Of a DNA stretch of 64,000 nucleotides, positions 35,569 to 46,823 are shown in pieces. This DNA is from Agriotes lineatus (Eukaryota; Arthropoda; Insecta; Coleoptera; Elateridae): the NCBI GenBank assembly GCA_940337035.1, contig CALNHX010003652.1, positions 62,001 to 126,000 of the forward strand, read 5' to 3'. The position numbers and the translations under genes are program-made. The notes under the pieces are model-generated. The model searched no databases. It saw only the letters and a program-made list of their open reading frames with translations, and was not told the DNA's origin. Position 1 is the first letter of the stretch; every line of letters starts with the position of its first letter.

Positions 35569-37138
35569 TTCATAGTACAGTAAAGTATAGTGTTAAGCAA
35601 AAGTACTATTACAACTTGAGATAAAGGTCCAGACTTTTGGGTTTGATAGTGAAGTTAAAGCTTGCAGAACTGCCTGACAAAAATCGGTTTATATTGCATT
35701 CAAGTAAAATAAAACCTACCGTTATGGCACTATGCAACACAAAAAAACTGGGACAACTCTTGATAGAGATTTTAGCATAATTTGATTAGCTGAAACGAGG
35801 CTTTGAACAATTACAGTTATTATATTCATAGCAACTTGTAAACAATTTAACGGTTAAGTTAGAAATACCTAGCAACTGTACATATTAAGACACATTCACA
35901 ACAGACCAAACTTACTGTCCCAGTTTTTTTTTTTGCTTGATTTTACATGAGGCGCATCCAATTTGCTCGAAGATATTCTGACGGAATGCAGTGAGTGAGT
36001 CTAATTAAATTTTAAAGTGCCCTACATGGGTAAGTTACTGTAATATAGATACGTATTATATTTATTCAAATGTAAAATAAATCTGGAGTCATTAGCATTA
36101 CAACGAAACACTAAAAATCACAATAATTCTATTTTGCAGGTTATGTAAGTGTTCAGCACGTGTAACCCGCGGAATAGATTCTTAAAGACAGACGTTCTGT
36201 TTCATGTCCTTACAGTCCACAAGGCAGGTAGTAGATGCCTGTAGTGTGGTCACAGTCATAACGCCAATATTCGAAGAGCCTGAATGGGATATGGGCACGT
36301 GTTTACTCAATGTTTATGCGGCTATTTCAAATTGCAACTTCTGGCTATATGTAATGTATCTCGACAATGGAAATCCAAAAGTGGGCTGCCATAATGCCTT
36401 TCCCAGGGACGAAATTCAAATACAGAGCATATCATTGGCGATGTTTTGCTCCTGCCAATATATTGTGACATGTGCTGTTTGATGTCAGGTAAAATCCTCA
36501 AAACTCTTGTTTTGCGAAATTACCAAAAATGCTGCTTGCAAAAACATCATGCAGCCATAAACGAAAAGTGATCACAAAAATGTATTTTTGAAAATTTTTG
36601 CATGGCGTTGAGCCCAAATTATCGAAATTTTTATTAAAATATTTCGCATAGCAGTCTCCCACACCAGCCCGAATTGGCAAATGGCAGAAAAGGTAAGCTC
36701 ATGGCCGTGAATTTTGAACTTGAAAATTCGGGAGGGGCACCGATAATACGTCAGAGCTCGAAATATATAAGTATACTGTTTAAATTAATTAGGAATATTA
36801 TGCATAGAAATATGAATTATTATTTCATTGTGTTATCGGTACTGTCTTGGTTTGTTAGCAACAGGACAATTAATTACCTAAATTTAATAAGTTATCTTTA
36901 ATACGTAACCACTAAGTAAAATAATAAAAGATGCAATTGCAAAATATTCTGACAGTTGTTTATAAGTTTGGATTGAAAGAACAAGTACGATGCTAGTCAA
37001 GCATTAAAATTATTGTACAAATAAAACTCCTAAAATAATATTATATACATCATATTTTTCTTTGTATAGGTCTATAACCTGTTCATTACAGTTACTCCGG
37101 TTCTTGAGATGAAAATGTCCAGTTATTTCACCGGCGTT
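35569..37138. other. No supported gene
   Basis: Apart from the small inverted-repeat element at 35741-35934, nothing was recognised. The frames at 36204 and 36674 lack motifs. Confidence 0.45.
35741..35934. mobile_element. Short MITE with AAAAAAACTGGGACA ends
   Basis: The left end AAAAAAACTGGGACA is the inverted partner of TGTCCCAGTTTTTTTTTTT at the right end, 194 bp in all. No clear target duplication is visible because the ends are A/T runs. Confidence 0.55.
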
Positions 37139-37470
37139 TTAATAGTCTTGCTTGAAGTCTTGTGCGCATAGTAGTGCAATCATACATATTTTTGCAATAC
37201 GGTGGTAGTCCACCCTTTGTACTAGTCTTCGCCACTGCTTTCTTCTCTCCTTGGTCAATTTTATGACGTCTTCGATTTTGCATGCTTTTCTAATATCGTG
37301 GTTTTTTACTTTGTCGTACAATGTTTCTTCGGCCATTGCTCTTAACACTTTCGTTTTACTGCTTCATAAGATGCTTTTGGTACCTCAAGTATCTCCTCTT
37401 GTTTTAATAGAATGCGTCATTAGAGACCTTTTTGGTTCCCTTTAGTATACAGGCTTGTCGTTTTTCTTCT
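37139..37470 (-). pseudogene. LINE RT C-terminal fragment
   Basis: The minus strand reads MLRAMAEETLYDKVKNHDIR, then KIEDVIKLTKERRKQWRRLV, then QRVDYHRIAKI. The order x-D-x-I-R-N-x-x-I-R, I-E-D-V-I-x-x-T-x-x-R-R-x-x-W and R-x-A-K-I is the C-terminal end of CR1/L2-like LINE RTs in insects. Upstream (towards 37470) the frame is broken. No RT core is present. It does not match the fossil at 11520-12830 closely. Confidence 0.6.
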
Positions 37471-37727
37471 GCGCGTTACTTGGGGACGCCTAGTGAACCC
37501 TGGAAAAATATTTAAAAAATTCCCTGGGCCGTATTTTTCGAAAAAATTTTGGTCAAAGGTGGGTGATAAAATCCATTTATTTAAATAACTGGTGTATAAT
37601 TATAGTGTCAGACATATCTGACACATATTAAATAGGTCCCAGATATATCTGACACTATAATTATACAACAGTTATTATAATAAATGGGGATTTTTCAAGG
37701 GTTTACTAGGCATCCCCAAGTAATGCA
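37469..37727. mobile_element. Palindromic MITE
   Basis: The left end TTACTTGGGGACGCCTAGTG and the right end form an inverted repeat of about 35 bp with a few mismatches. The centre (about 37590-37683) is a second long inverted repeat around TATAATTATAGTGTCAGA. The whole element could fold into one hairpin. The target duplication is unclear. Confidence 0.6.
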
Positions 37728-37766
37728 CCGTAAAGTTAATCCGCCATTTCTTGGACACCTTGTATA

Positions 37767-38264
37767 TACTGCCCCACAAATGAACTGGACCAAGCATAAA
37801 AATTTTATTTATTACATTACGTCACAAAATATATATTTATAAAAGCTTTTGTTTTATAGTATACTCATATTAAGCATATTTAATTGCACTCACTATCCTC
37901 AAATACAATATCATATTAATAAAATTAAGAAATAATAAATTTAGAAAAAAAACTATATATTACAAAAATAAGAGGAATCACAAAAAATGTTAATTAATAG
38001 TTTTTTGAGTCTCTTTGGACCGTTGAAAAATGTTTGGCAGCGATTTGCCATACTTTGTATACCATGTGCTATCAACACAATTTTAAAATGATAATATTTT
38101 ATTAATGGACTTAGTTTTCTTTAAACCAAATTATGAAAAGAAATGCTTTTTATAGTGACACAATCCTAAAAGGTTATCAAAAATGCCATGACTGTCCTTT
38201 TGAAAAATATTTTTTAAAATTGCACCAATATATGCCAACGATCCAGTTCATTTGTGGAGCAGTA
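37767..38264. mobile_element. TA-flanked MITE, 494 bp
   Basis: CTGCCCCACAAATGAACTG at 37769 pairs with its inverted copy ending at 38262, with mismatches at two positions over about 23 bp. TA lies on both sides, as for Tc1/mariner-type targets. No transposase frame is present. Confidence 0.7.
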
Positions 38265-38479
38265 TATATAAAAATCAATCGCCGTGTGTTAGTAACGCAA
38301 AAACTCGAGAACGACTTGACCCATTTGGATTATTTTTTTTGTTTTGTTCGACTTACTGCAGAGGTGGTTTAGCTAAAAAGAAAATTTGGAAAAATCCAAA
38401 GGAAACGCCGGAAAATTGGAAAATATCGAAAGTGTGTTTTTTTATACGCTGTACGACTTTCTATTTGCAGTCATACCTT

Positions 38480-38557
38480 TATGATTCTGTGCTTAATGGT
38501 TTAAAGAGTTTTCTCCATCATTTCTTAATCCAAAGCAACGTTTGCCGGGTCAGCTAG
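38480..38557 (+). mobile_element. Possible Helitron 3' terminus
   Basis: AACGTTTGCCGGGTCAGCTAG followed by T resembles insect Helitron 3' ends: a GC-rich segment with a weak GCAA/TTGC hairpin, then CTAG, with T as the target base. The left end (A|TC) cannot be placed. Confidence 0.35.
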
Positions 38558-39872
38558 TAAAAAATCAATTAAGAGGCCATATTGTGGTGCGGTCCAACGT
38601 TTAGAGATAATATTAGAGGGATAAGCGGTAACTACGAGACTAACAATGTTTATTCCAAAAACGCGTTTATCCCGCGTTTGAGTGCCGATTGTTACGAGAT
38701 GATAACTACGTGTATACGACTTACGAACCTAAAAAATTTAATCAACCTTGCAACGATTATGCTTCGGCTCACTGTAGTCGAGAAGAGGGTGTTTACTAGC
38801 AATAGAACTGTAGGTTTGTGATGCTCATAATTCATGTCCGAATGCGCAACGTAGTTTACTGCAATTAAGTGACCCGGGAATCCCTAAACTACGAAACAGA
38901 ATCCACTCAGCTTATTCAGAAGGCATGTTTAGCGGCTGTCCACATGCACGGATTCATCTTGGTTTATGTGTCTACGTCCGCTACAATACCTGTCAAGCTA
39001 TATGCAACTTGCCTTGTAGTGCAATAAAAGAACGCAAGCAAACCACCACGATTATTTGAGCAGACCTGTTGAATATTCAAAACGTTGAGGTTGGCGTCAC
39101 ATACTCGTACAACGGAAAAACACAACACCCTGTTATTAGTAGCTTCAGCGTACTTATGCGAACGCTTTGTCCGTCCGTCCGTCCGTCCGGATCGCCTGTA
39201 ACTTTCGAACGGCTACAGATATCGAAATTGTGAAAGGGGGCAAAGTTGTTGCTAAAGTCCCGAGCACCTTCATGCGCTATTTGGTTTTGGCGAAAGGTGG
39301 CGATTTTCCACTTTGAAAACAAAATTTCCAAGCATTTTAGCACGGTGGCGGCTCGTTCACTTGGCGCCATCTACAGAACTTCGGTGGTCACGTTTTGAAC
39401 TACACATTCTGGGTGCGCTATAATTCCACTTGGCGCCATCTACAGAACTTCGGTGGTCACGTTCTGAAGCTACTCTTTAGATCTGTAATTGAGCAGTTTA
39501 TTTCATATACGTAAAGGAATCAGATGTAAAACCGGTATTTAACCGAAATTAGAAATACCACTTGTAATAAGCTACAATAATTTCCCAGATATACTACTAT
39601 TAGCTGTAGTACATTCGTGCCGGTTTTGAACGTGTGTATATGCGCAGCTATAAGCTGGGTATAGACACACGTTCAAAACCGCCACGAAAAACTACATTTG
39701 TTACGGTTTTAATCGTGTGTCTATGGCAAGGTATTCTTTACGATACATTCTACTCCACCAGAGTGCGTCTGACCAGTTCGAGCGTCGACAACTTAGTCCT
39801 ACAAAATTAATTGAGTCTTCCTGACTTAAGTGAGGCGGGGCGGACTGCGGTAAATTCCACCTCGAGTGGGCC
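38558..39872. other. No gene; simple repeats and a hairpin
   Basis: A (GTCC)n microsatellite lies at about 39168-39188. A 69-bp direct duplication follows at 39358-39466, beginning CACTTGGCGCCATCTACAGA in both units. A perfect-looking hairpin around GGTTTTGAACGTGTGT lies at 39616-39686, with a third related copy just downstream. Confidence 0.6.
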
Positions 39873-40215
39873 ACCTTTAAAGTAATATTAAATACCGTAA
39901 ACCATGATTAAATGGTTTATGTTTCATTAAAACGTGTATAATTTTATGAAAATTACTTAGTCAAGTTTTTGATGAAGTGAGTGCACTATTAAAATTTGAC
40001 GGAAATAAATCAAATTTAGTTTCACTAACCCAACGGTGAATTTTTCTTTTCGTGAATAAGTTGATATTATTTTTATGTACAATCGCGCCAATGGGAATGG
40101 CCGCGAGACTGCCAGGCTCTACAGCGAAGCGTTTCCAAATTGACAGCAGCAAAATCATTAAACATTTACTGCCTTCAATTCGTATAAATCGTTTGTTTTC
40201 AATTACCTACGTTAA
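39873..40215. mobile_element. Diverged internal copy of the 46.3-kb MITE family
   Basis: It aligns by eye with 46436-46790 on the same strand. Both share TTTAAAGTAATAT, ATTTGACGGAAATAAATCAA, TATGTAC, AATGGC(T/C)GCGA and CAGC(A/C)AAATCAT in order. The terminal repeats seen at 46344 and 46821 are not present here, so this is a truncated copy. Confidence 0.65.
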
Positions 40216-40602
40216 AACTTCAAAGTACTGGTTGTAAAATTAATTTTAACTTTTACTATTCTTTTCCCGTCCAATAAAATAAATTACCGAAATTTAAAAA
40301 TCAGCTGCTCCACAAAATTTTATTTGCTCTGAACATTTATAAATTCCTTTTCAAAATTATGATATAATTTATAGGATAAAAACAAAAAAAATGTATCCCA
40401 CTATCGCATTATGTTTTTTTATTATTAATGTTTATTTCTATTTGCAATCTGTAATTTTTTTACAATAAGCAAAACATATGTTAGAGACTAATAAATGACA
40501 TGAAAACAATGACATGAGGTTGCAATCCAATGATTTACAACACAGAAGTAACTTATAAACTATGTTTGCTTTATAACACAAGTAAATATTGTATACTTTA
40601 CA

Positions 40603-43302
40603 TTAAAATCTATATGGCAAGTCCAAAGGTTTATATCTATTTAATCTATGCATATGAGCACTATTATCTAATAAGTTTAGCACCAATGAATTTGAATGAG
40701 ATTCTATATTACTTAGATACTTTTCACTGCATTTAACAATCACGTCTTTGACCGAATCCACTTTTAAGTCACTCAGAATGTCCACATTACGCACAAAGTA
40801 GGGAGCATCGCACATTGCGCGTAAAACTTTGGATTGGAACCTTTCCATTATTTGGATGTTGGAGTTTGCTGCTGTTCCCCACAGTTGGATACCATATGAC
40901 CATATAGATTTGAACGCTGCATTGTAGACAAGAAGCTTGTTTGAGAGGGATAGTTTCGATCTTCTTCCAAGTAGCCAATAGTGTTTTCTAAACTTATCTC
41001 CGAGTTGTTTACGCTTCTTCCAAATGTGGGTCCTCCACGTCAGGCCCCTATCCAAATGCATACCAAGGTATTTTATTTCCGTTACTTGTGTTAGCGGTAT
41101 ATTATTAATGTATACTGGCGGTGTAATACCCCTGCATTTTGTAAAAGTAATGTGAAATGATTTTGCTTCATTTAACTTTACACGCCATTTTTTTGTCCAC
41201 TGCACGACTTCATCTAGACTTTGTTGTAGGCTATTTGCAGCTGTTACTGGATCATTGTGCTCTACCATAATGACTTTGTCATCAGCAAAAGTTGCAGTAA
41301 GAGAATGTTGATTTATAGGCATGTCTGCTGTATAGATCAGATATAATAGCGGACCAAGGACGCTACCCTGGGGTACCCCCGATTTTATTGGATGAAGAGC
41401 GGTCAAGTATTGACCAAATTTTACTTGGAAGCATCTTTCTGACAAGTAAGACTCTAAGATAACAAATACAGCATAGGGGAGGCATTTCTTTAACTTGAAA
41501 AGTAGACCTGTATGCCACACCTTGTCAAACGCCTGGCTGTCGTCGAGAAATATAGCTGTACAATACTTTTTTTCCTCGAAAGCTTGGTTAATAGCATCTA
41601 CAACTCTATGTACTTGTTGAATGGTAGAATGACCTTTTCTAAAACCAAACTGGTAGTCTGGGATGATGGCATTTTCCTCTATTATTGGGGTTAGTCTTTT
41701 GATTAACAGTTTTTCCAGTAGTTTTCCTAATATAGGTAACAAGCTAATTGGTCTGTAGGAGTTTAGTTCATGTGCAGGTTTACCAGGCTTGGGAATCATA
41801 ATCACCTGGGCAACCTTCCACTGTGCTGGAAAGTACCCCAGTCTCAGTACAGCATTGTATAACATGGTTATCATTACGAAACCTTTACGCGGCAGTTCCT
41901 TAATTAATTGACCTGTAATTTGGTCATAGCCGGGAGCTTTTTTGGGGTTTAGATTGAATCTTATCATGTTTTTAACTTCTGGTACAGTAAAGAGTTCCAT
42001 ATGCGGAGTGAGCTGGTGAGGTGCTTCCAAGGAGTTCTGTATTTCTCTTTCTTCATCATTAGTAATCTGGGATGGAATTGGTTGAAGAACGTCCTCTAAA
42101 TATTGTGCAAAGAGATCGCCTTTTTCTATTTCTGTGCGTGCCCATGAACCATTTTCTTTCTGCAGCGGAGGAATTGGTTGATTTTGACATTTTATATTTT
42201 TAGTCGCTTTCCACAGAGCGTAGTTTGTGTCTTCTGTTGCACTCATGTTTGCAAGATATTCATTAAAGCTCTCGTTTTTTAGCCTCTTGATCAGCTCTTT
42301 CAGTTCCATTGATGCTTGATTATAGCGTCGTTTGTCCGAAGGATACCTTGTATTTTGCCAGACTCTCCTAAGCCTCCTTTTTTCTGCAATTTTTCTTTTG
42401 ACAGCTATTGGACACAGTTCTTGCTCTCTCTTGCTTGAGATTTTGGGTGTTGCTTCCCAAGCTGCCTCTTGAATTATTTTCGTGAATTGTTGGACGGCTG
42501 TTTCAATTTCCTCATTTGTTTGTAGAGAGATTTTCATTTTCAATTGGTGGTGAACAATGTGCCTGTAGTAGCACCAGTTTGTGCTTTTATTGTGCAGTCG
42601 TACTGGTCTCTCTTTTTCCATAATTTTAGCACTCACAATTGCAATTACTGGGCTGTGGTCCGAAGATAAGTCGTAACATGACGTTGCCTTGAGATAGCCT
42701 GTAGCAATACCTTTTATCACAAAGAAGTCAAGCAGGTCCGGTATTTTGTTAAGATCTGTTGGCCAATATGTGGGTTCATAGGTTGATAAATGCCCTAGAT
42801 GTAGATCTTGCATTACCTGATATAACACCTTACCTCTACCAGGTGGGGAGATACGAGAACCCCATAGAGTATTCTTAGCATTGTAATCACCACCCGCTAA
42901 GAAGCGATTCCCTAATGATTTGAAATATTCAATAAAACCTTGCTTGTTGGTTGGATTATTCGGAGGGCAGTATGCAGCTGATAGAACTAAAGGTCCATAC
43001 CAATCTTCTATTTCAATGGTTGTTGCTTGAAGATAGTTTTCTTTGAATGCAGGTAACTCATGATGTTTGATGTGTTGTTTAAGTAGTATGGCAGTTCCGC
43101 CTCTGGCTTGTCTGTTTGCATCTGGATGATTTGTTGAATATATCTTATAATTATGTATTTTGAAATTAGTTGTACTGCAAAAATGAGTTTCAGATACAAG
43201 TAAAATGTCAATTTCATTATGCCTGAGAAAAGTTTCAACCTCGTTTTTGTGGTTTGGAAGGCCATTGGCATTCCATAATGCAATTTTATATATGGGAGCC
43301 AT
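40603..43302 (-). CDS. Jockey ORF2: AP endonuclease and reverse transcriptase
   Basis: 899 residues. The N-terminal ~230 residues form an APE-type endonuclease with LWNANGLPNHKNE, ILLVSETHF, GGDYNAKNTLWGSR and SSDHSPV, which hold the expected Asn, Glu, Asp and His residues. The RT follows from about residue 440, with KKAPGYDQI, IPKPGKPAHELNSYRPISLL, motif A FLDDSQAFDKVWH, motif B SGVPQGSVLGPLLY and motif C TFADDKVIM. There is no RNase H after the RT, and the protein ends in the usual Jockey C-terminal region. The enzyme would nick target DNA and copy the element RNA in place. The Asp after the motif A catalytic Asp is usually Val or another hydrophobic residue, a possible weak point. No frameshift is seen. 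Confidence 0.93.
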   Translation of the reverse strand: MAPIYKIALWNANGLPNHKNEVETFLRHNEIDILLVSETHFCSTTNFKIHNYKIYSTNHPDANRQARGGTAILLKQHIKHHELPAFKENYLQATTIEIEDWYGPLVLSAAYCPPNNPTNKQGFIEYFKSLGNRFLAGGDYNAKNTLWGSRISPPGRGKVLYQVMQDLHLGHLSTYEPTYWPTDLNKIPDLLDFFVIKGIATGYLKATSCYDLSSDHSPVIAIVSAKIMEKERPVRLHNKSTNWCYYRHIVHHQLKMKISLQTNEEIETAVQQFTKIIQEAAWEATPKISSKREQELCPIAVKRKIAEKRRLRRVWQNTRYPSDKRRYNQASMELKELIKRLKNESFNEYLANMSATEDTNYALWKATKNIKCQNQPIPPLQKENGSWARTEIEKGDLFAQYLEDVLQPIPSQITNDEEREIQNSLEAPHQLTPHMELFTVPEVKNMIRFNLNPKKAPGYDQITGQLIKELPRKGFVMITMLYNAVLRLGYFPAQWKVAQVIMIPKPGKPAHELNSYRPISLLPILGKLLEKLLIKRLTPIIEENAIIPDYQFGFRKGHSTIQQVHRVVDAINQAFEEKKYCTAIFLDDSQAFDKVWHTGLLFKLKKCLPYAVFVILESYLSERCFQVKFGQYLTALHPIKSGVPQGSVLGPLLYLIYTADMPINQHSLTATFADDKVIMVEHNDPVTAANSLQQSLDEVVQWTKKWRVKLNEAKSFHITFTKCRGITPPVYINNIPLTQVTEIKYLGMHLDRGLTWRTHIWKKRKQLGDKFRKHYWLLGRRSKLSLSNKLLVYNAAFKSIWSYGIQLWGTAANSNIQIMERFQSKVLRAMCDAPYFVRNVDILSDLKVDSVKDVIVKCSEKYLSNIESHSNSLVLNLLDNSAHMHRLNRYKPLDLPYRF

Positions 43303-43348
43303 TTTTGTTACTTAATTCTTCTCTGAGTAATCTTATTTGTGTGGTTAG

Positions 43349-44968
43349 TTAATTAATAGTTTTTTGTTGTGTTTGGATGGTTTGTTGTAATGAGATTATT
43401 ATAGATGTCAAATCATTTGCTTGTTGGCCTGCTGTTTGGTTATACAGGTTTTGCTGAGGATGAGATCCTATCGTTTGACTGTGCCATTGCATTTGATTTT
43501 GAGGTTGTAGAGCAGAAGGTTTTTGTGTCTGACTTGCAGGTTGTGATAACTGTGGCATCTGTTGATTTTGTTGTAGCTGCTGCTGCTGCTGTTGTGGCTG
43601 TTGTTGTTTCTGTTGTTGGTGTTGGCGAATAGCAATGCCAAACTTTGGGTTTTGCGACCTTCTGTTGAGAATATCTAGATAGACTCTACAGCCTTTGTAG
43701 TTTGCAGGGTGGTTACCTTGACATAATACACATTTAGGTTCTTTACCGTCCTTCCGGTTTTTAGTTCAAGTGCGGTAGTCGTGTAGTTCGGCACATTTTA
43801 CACAGCGAGCTGGCCTGGTACATCTATTCCTTGTGTGCCCATAGCATTGGCAATTTTTGCATTGAGGTATCTGCATTTTTTGCCTAGGTTCTTCAAACGT
43901 AATTATTGCATTACCAATGTGCTTTATATTGAAAATTTCTTTATTATTTTCCTTGCGTTTAAGGTCAATGAAGAAGAGATTCTTTTTCTGTCGAGTTTCT
44001 CTATTTACTACGTTCATGATGTTTAGCACTTCATGGCCTTCAACTTTTAGAGCTTCCTTTATTATGTTTTCTTCTGTGGAGTGATGCATATTACGTAAAA
44101 CAACACGAAATCTTTTCTCTTCCTCTAAGCTATAGGTGTGTCTAGCCACCTTATTAGCATCTAAGACATCCCTTATTTTTTTATAGTCCTCTACGGTATT
44201 TGTCTGGAGTTTTAGTTTGTTTCCTTGCATAAGCTGGTAAGAGTAGTTTTTCTTAGGAATACTGTTTTCCACTAATTGGATCAATGGATTTATTGCTGTT
44301 ACATAATGTAATATAAATGGGGGAATTTGTGTTCTCTTTTGGCTTACATCTTGATTTGTAGCTTCTTTTTTACTAGTACTCTCGTCTGTTGCTAGGGATT
44401 GATATCTATTTTTCGTAGTTGCGCCTGGGTTTGGCTGTTTAGACGTATTGCCTTGTGGGCTATTTCCAGCGCGTTTTCGTTTCTTGCGTGGTTTTACCTC
44501 TTGAAAATCATTTAGTTTAATTACTTGCGAGTCATCTGTTGCTATTGACATGTTATCAGTATTTTGTACTGGTTTATTAGAAGCTGATGGTAGTGTCACA
44601 GGGTAGAGAGATGAACAGTCATCCGTTTGTTGTATTGGCGAAATCATATTTGATTGCCAAAATTCAGCAGAAGGTACCGAATTATACATTTGTATTTGTG
44701 ATGAAGGCGCTGGCAGCGGAGGAAAATTAATACTGGACGGGTAGTAGCTTGCTTGCAATTGGTTTTGTATCTGCATGGTATTTTGCATTGCCGACGATGG
44801 GAAAGACATCGATGATTGTGATGTACAGGGTTGCTGATAATTTTGTTGAAACTGTGTTTGCGGAGTAGGCCACTGATTAAGTGATTGAGGAACATAGTTC
44901 TGATACTGCATGTTGTAACCAGGATAGTAACCCTGATTTACAGGGAAACCGCCGCTAGTATTTTGCAT
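43349..44968 (-). pseudogene. Jockey ORF1 (Gag-like) with in-frame TGA
   Basis: 540 codons from the ATG at 44968 to 43349, interrupted once by TGA at 43766-43768. The N-terminal half is Gln/Asn/Pro-rich, and the middle has the PRE_C2HC/RRM-like region usual for Jockey ORF1. Knuckle CKNCQCYGHTRNRC follows, then CVKCAELHDYRT directly before the TGA. The frame resumes with KEPKCVLCQGNHPANYKGC, a third knuckle, and a Gln-rich tail. The TGA sits exactly where the last Cys ligand of the second knuckle belongs, so a TGC/TGT-to-TGA change is the simplest account. Truncated ORF1 would be 400 residues without the last knuckle. ORF1 normally binds element RNA and carries it to the nucleus. Confidence 0.85.
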
Positions 44969-45030
44969 GATTCGGTTTGTTCTTAAATATAAATATATAC
45001 ATAAAATGTAGTTTTACTTATCTTGCAGCG

Positions 45031-45051
45031 AGAGGTCAACAGCTGACCTCT
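45031..45051. promoter_or_regulatory. Palindrome with AGGTCA half-sites in the LINE 5' UTR
   Basis: AGAGGTCA and TGACCTCT are perfect inverted arms around 5 bp. AGGTCA is the core half-site of nuclear receptors. The palindrome lies about 80-100 bp inside the element from its 5' end, where internal promoters of Jockey LINEs lie. A regulatory role is inferred only. Confidence 0.35.
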
Positions 45052-45141
45052 TGTATTATCACTCGCCACCTGGCACACTTGTGGATGGCAAGAACACAAC
45101 TTTACGTGGTGAAAGTCAAACCACAACTATATCGCATTATG

Positions 45142-46341
45142 TGGATACGAGTACGATAAGCCCCATGATTTAAACTCTTTATTTAACTGTAATTCGGTGT
45201 TACCGCAATAGCCAAAAATTTTTTATTACTTGCAAGAGGTACCTATTTTATTTACACTTATTCATATGATAAAAATATCTGCTTACAAATGCGCTTTCAC
45301 ATATGTACACTCTACTTATTTTGTTTACCGGCAAGTGTTTTACAAAGCTAACAACTGGCGATTGCGATAAAAATGCAGCAATCTCTTTGTAACGGTCTTA
45401 CGTGTGTTCTTTGTGCAAAACTTATGGTAAATTACTGACATTGCACTAGCAAGAACTAAAGACAGCACCAAGTTATTTGTCAATTACAAAATATTGAATT
45501 ATAATATATAAGATCAATTAACGTGCAGGTACAATCTGTACATCTGCCATTTTAACCTGCTGTTGTCGACGTCACAGACTTGTGACGTCAGAGCACTTCG
45601 GCTTTGTTTAAAGATAGCGGTGGCCAATTGCACATTGGTAGTTTAAAAAGCAAATTATATATCAATTAGTTACAGGACATTCAGAATTCGTCTATGGGTG
45701 CCCTTTTCTTTGACAAAGTTTATTTGCTCTTCCGCTATCTAGTGAGTGAAGAAACTACCACCCGTTCATTAAAAATGTTACATGGTGAGAGATTAGTGAG
45801 TGGTACTAAGCGATAGCTTGAGCACTTTAAAAGTGAACCATTTTGACGCAGATGGATAAATATAGACTCCAATCATTGAAAAGAGCACATTTTATGTAGC
45901 AGCTGCCAGTGTAATCAAGAATATTTTAATATTTTCGATGAAATTTCGCCGGAGTCAGGTGCCTAGATTTCAGATGGAGAGTATTGGATTTAGTTAGAGT
46001 CGTAGAATCTGGTCAATTGACAAAGGTTGAGTTACCTCTGAAGAGGTTCCTACGACAGTTTTTTTAAACATCAGCAAGTTTTTCAATATTGGAAACTGTT
46101 TCGTTGCTTTTATTTTTGGCATTGTCTTTAAAGTATCTGATCAAGTATTTTATTTTCTTATGAAGATCTTTTGCTTTCTGATAGAATAAATGTTGTTGAA
46201 TTTAAGTATATGTTATTACTATTACTCGTGGCCAGCCTACGTCTGGCCCGGCCAGCGTAAAGAAACTGTTAACAATAAAAATGCTTGCTCAAGGCGGCAG
46301 CCAGCCGACGTCCGGCCTTGCCAGCTCTTATAATATAAGAT
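45142..46341. other. No recognised gene
   Basis: AT-rich flank of the Jockey insertion. It contains a palindrome at 45568-45589 (GACGTCAC, 6 bp, GTGACGTC) and two related CCAGCC(T/G)ACGTC(T/C)GGCC segments near 46243 and 46306. Confidence 0.45.
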
Positions 46342-46823
46342 TACAGGGTGTTTCTAAAATAAGGGGACATACTTTGCAGAAGTATTCTATCATCAAAAAT
46401 AAATTTAAAAAAGTTATAAGAAACCCATGTCTAAGATATTAAGCTTTAAAGTTTTAGTATAAGTCACTTTTAAAGTAATATGAGATCTGAGAAATCATGA
46501 TTGAATAGTGTACCTTGCTTGAAAACGTCGATAATGTTATCAAAATTATTAGTGAAGTTCTTGATCAAGTGAGGGTACTATTGGAATTTGACGGAAATAA
46601 ATCAAATGCAGTTTCAATAAAGCAATGGTGATTTTTTTTCGTAAAAAAGCGGATATGACTGTTATGTACGGTTGCCTCAATGGTAATGGCTGCGAAGCTG
46701 CAATGCTCTATTAAGAGTCCTTTCCAGATAGAAAGCAGCCAAATCATAAAACGCTTTCTGACTTATTTTTGAATGTAAAATACTCCTGCAATGTTTGTGC
46801 CCTTATTTTAGAAACACCCTGTA
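46342..46823. mobile_element. TA-flanked MITE, 478 bp
   Basis: It begins CAGGGTGTTTCTAAAATAAG at 46344 and ends with the inverted copy at 46821, an apparently perfect 22-bp inverted repeat. TA flanks both ends, as for Tc1/mariner elements. No transposase frame is present. A related internal copy lies at 39873-40215, and a matching terminus at 59-69. Confidence 0.82.

Larger units (their letters stand above)
40402..45141 (-). mobile_element. Full-length Jockey-type LINE with 12-bp target duplication
   Basis: The element (40414-45129, 4716 bp) lies on the minus strand between perfect copies of TATCGCATTATG (40402-40413 and 45130-45141). At its 3' end the minus strand finishes in AATAATAAAAAAA, a poly(A) tail abutting the target repeat. 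It has a 161-bp 5' UTR, ORF1 (43349-44968, one internal TGA), a 46-bp spacer, ORF2 (40603-43302, intact) and a 189-bp 3' UTR. The perfect duplication and complete 5' end indicate recent full-length insertion. Confidence 0.93.

Noticed and set aside
43766..43768. Selenocysteine at the TGA in Jockey ORF1
   Set aside because: No SECIS-like element was looked for successfully, and a Cys-to-stop mutation is far simpler in a transposon.
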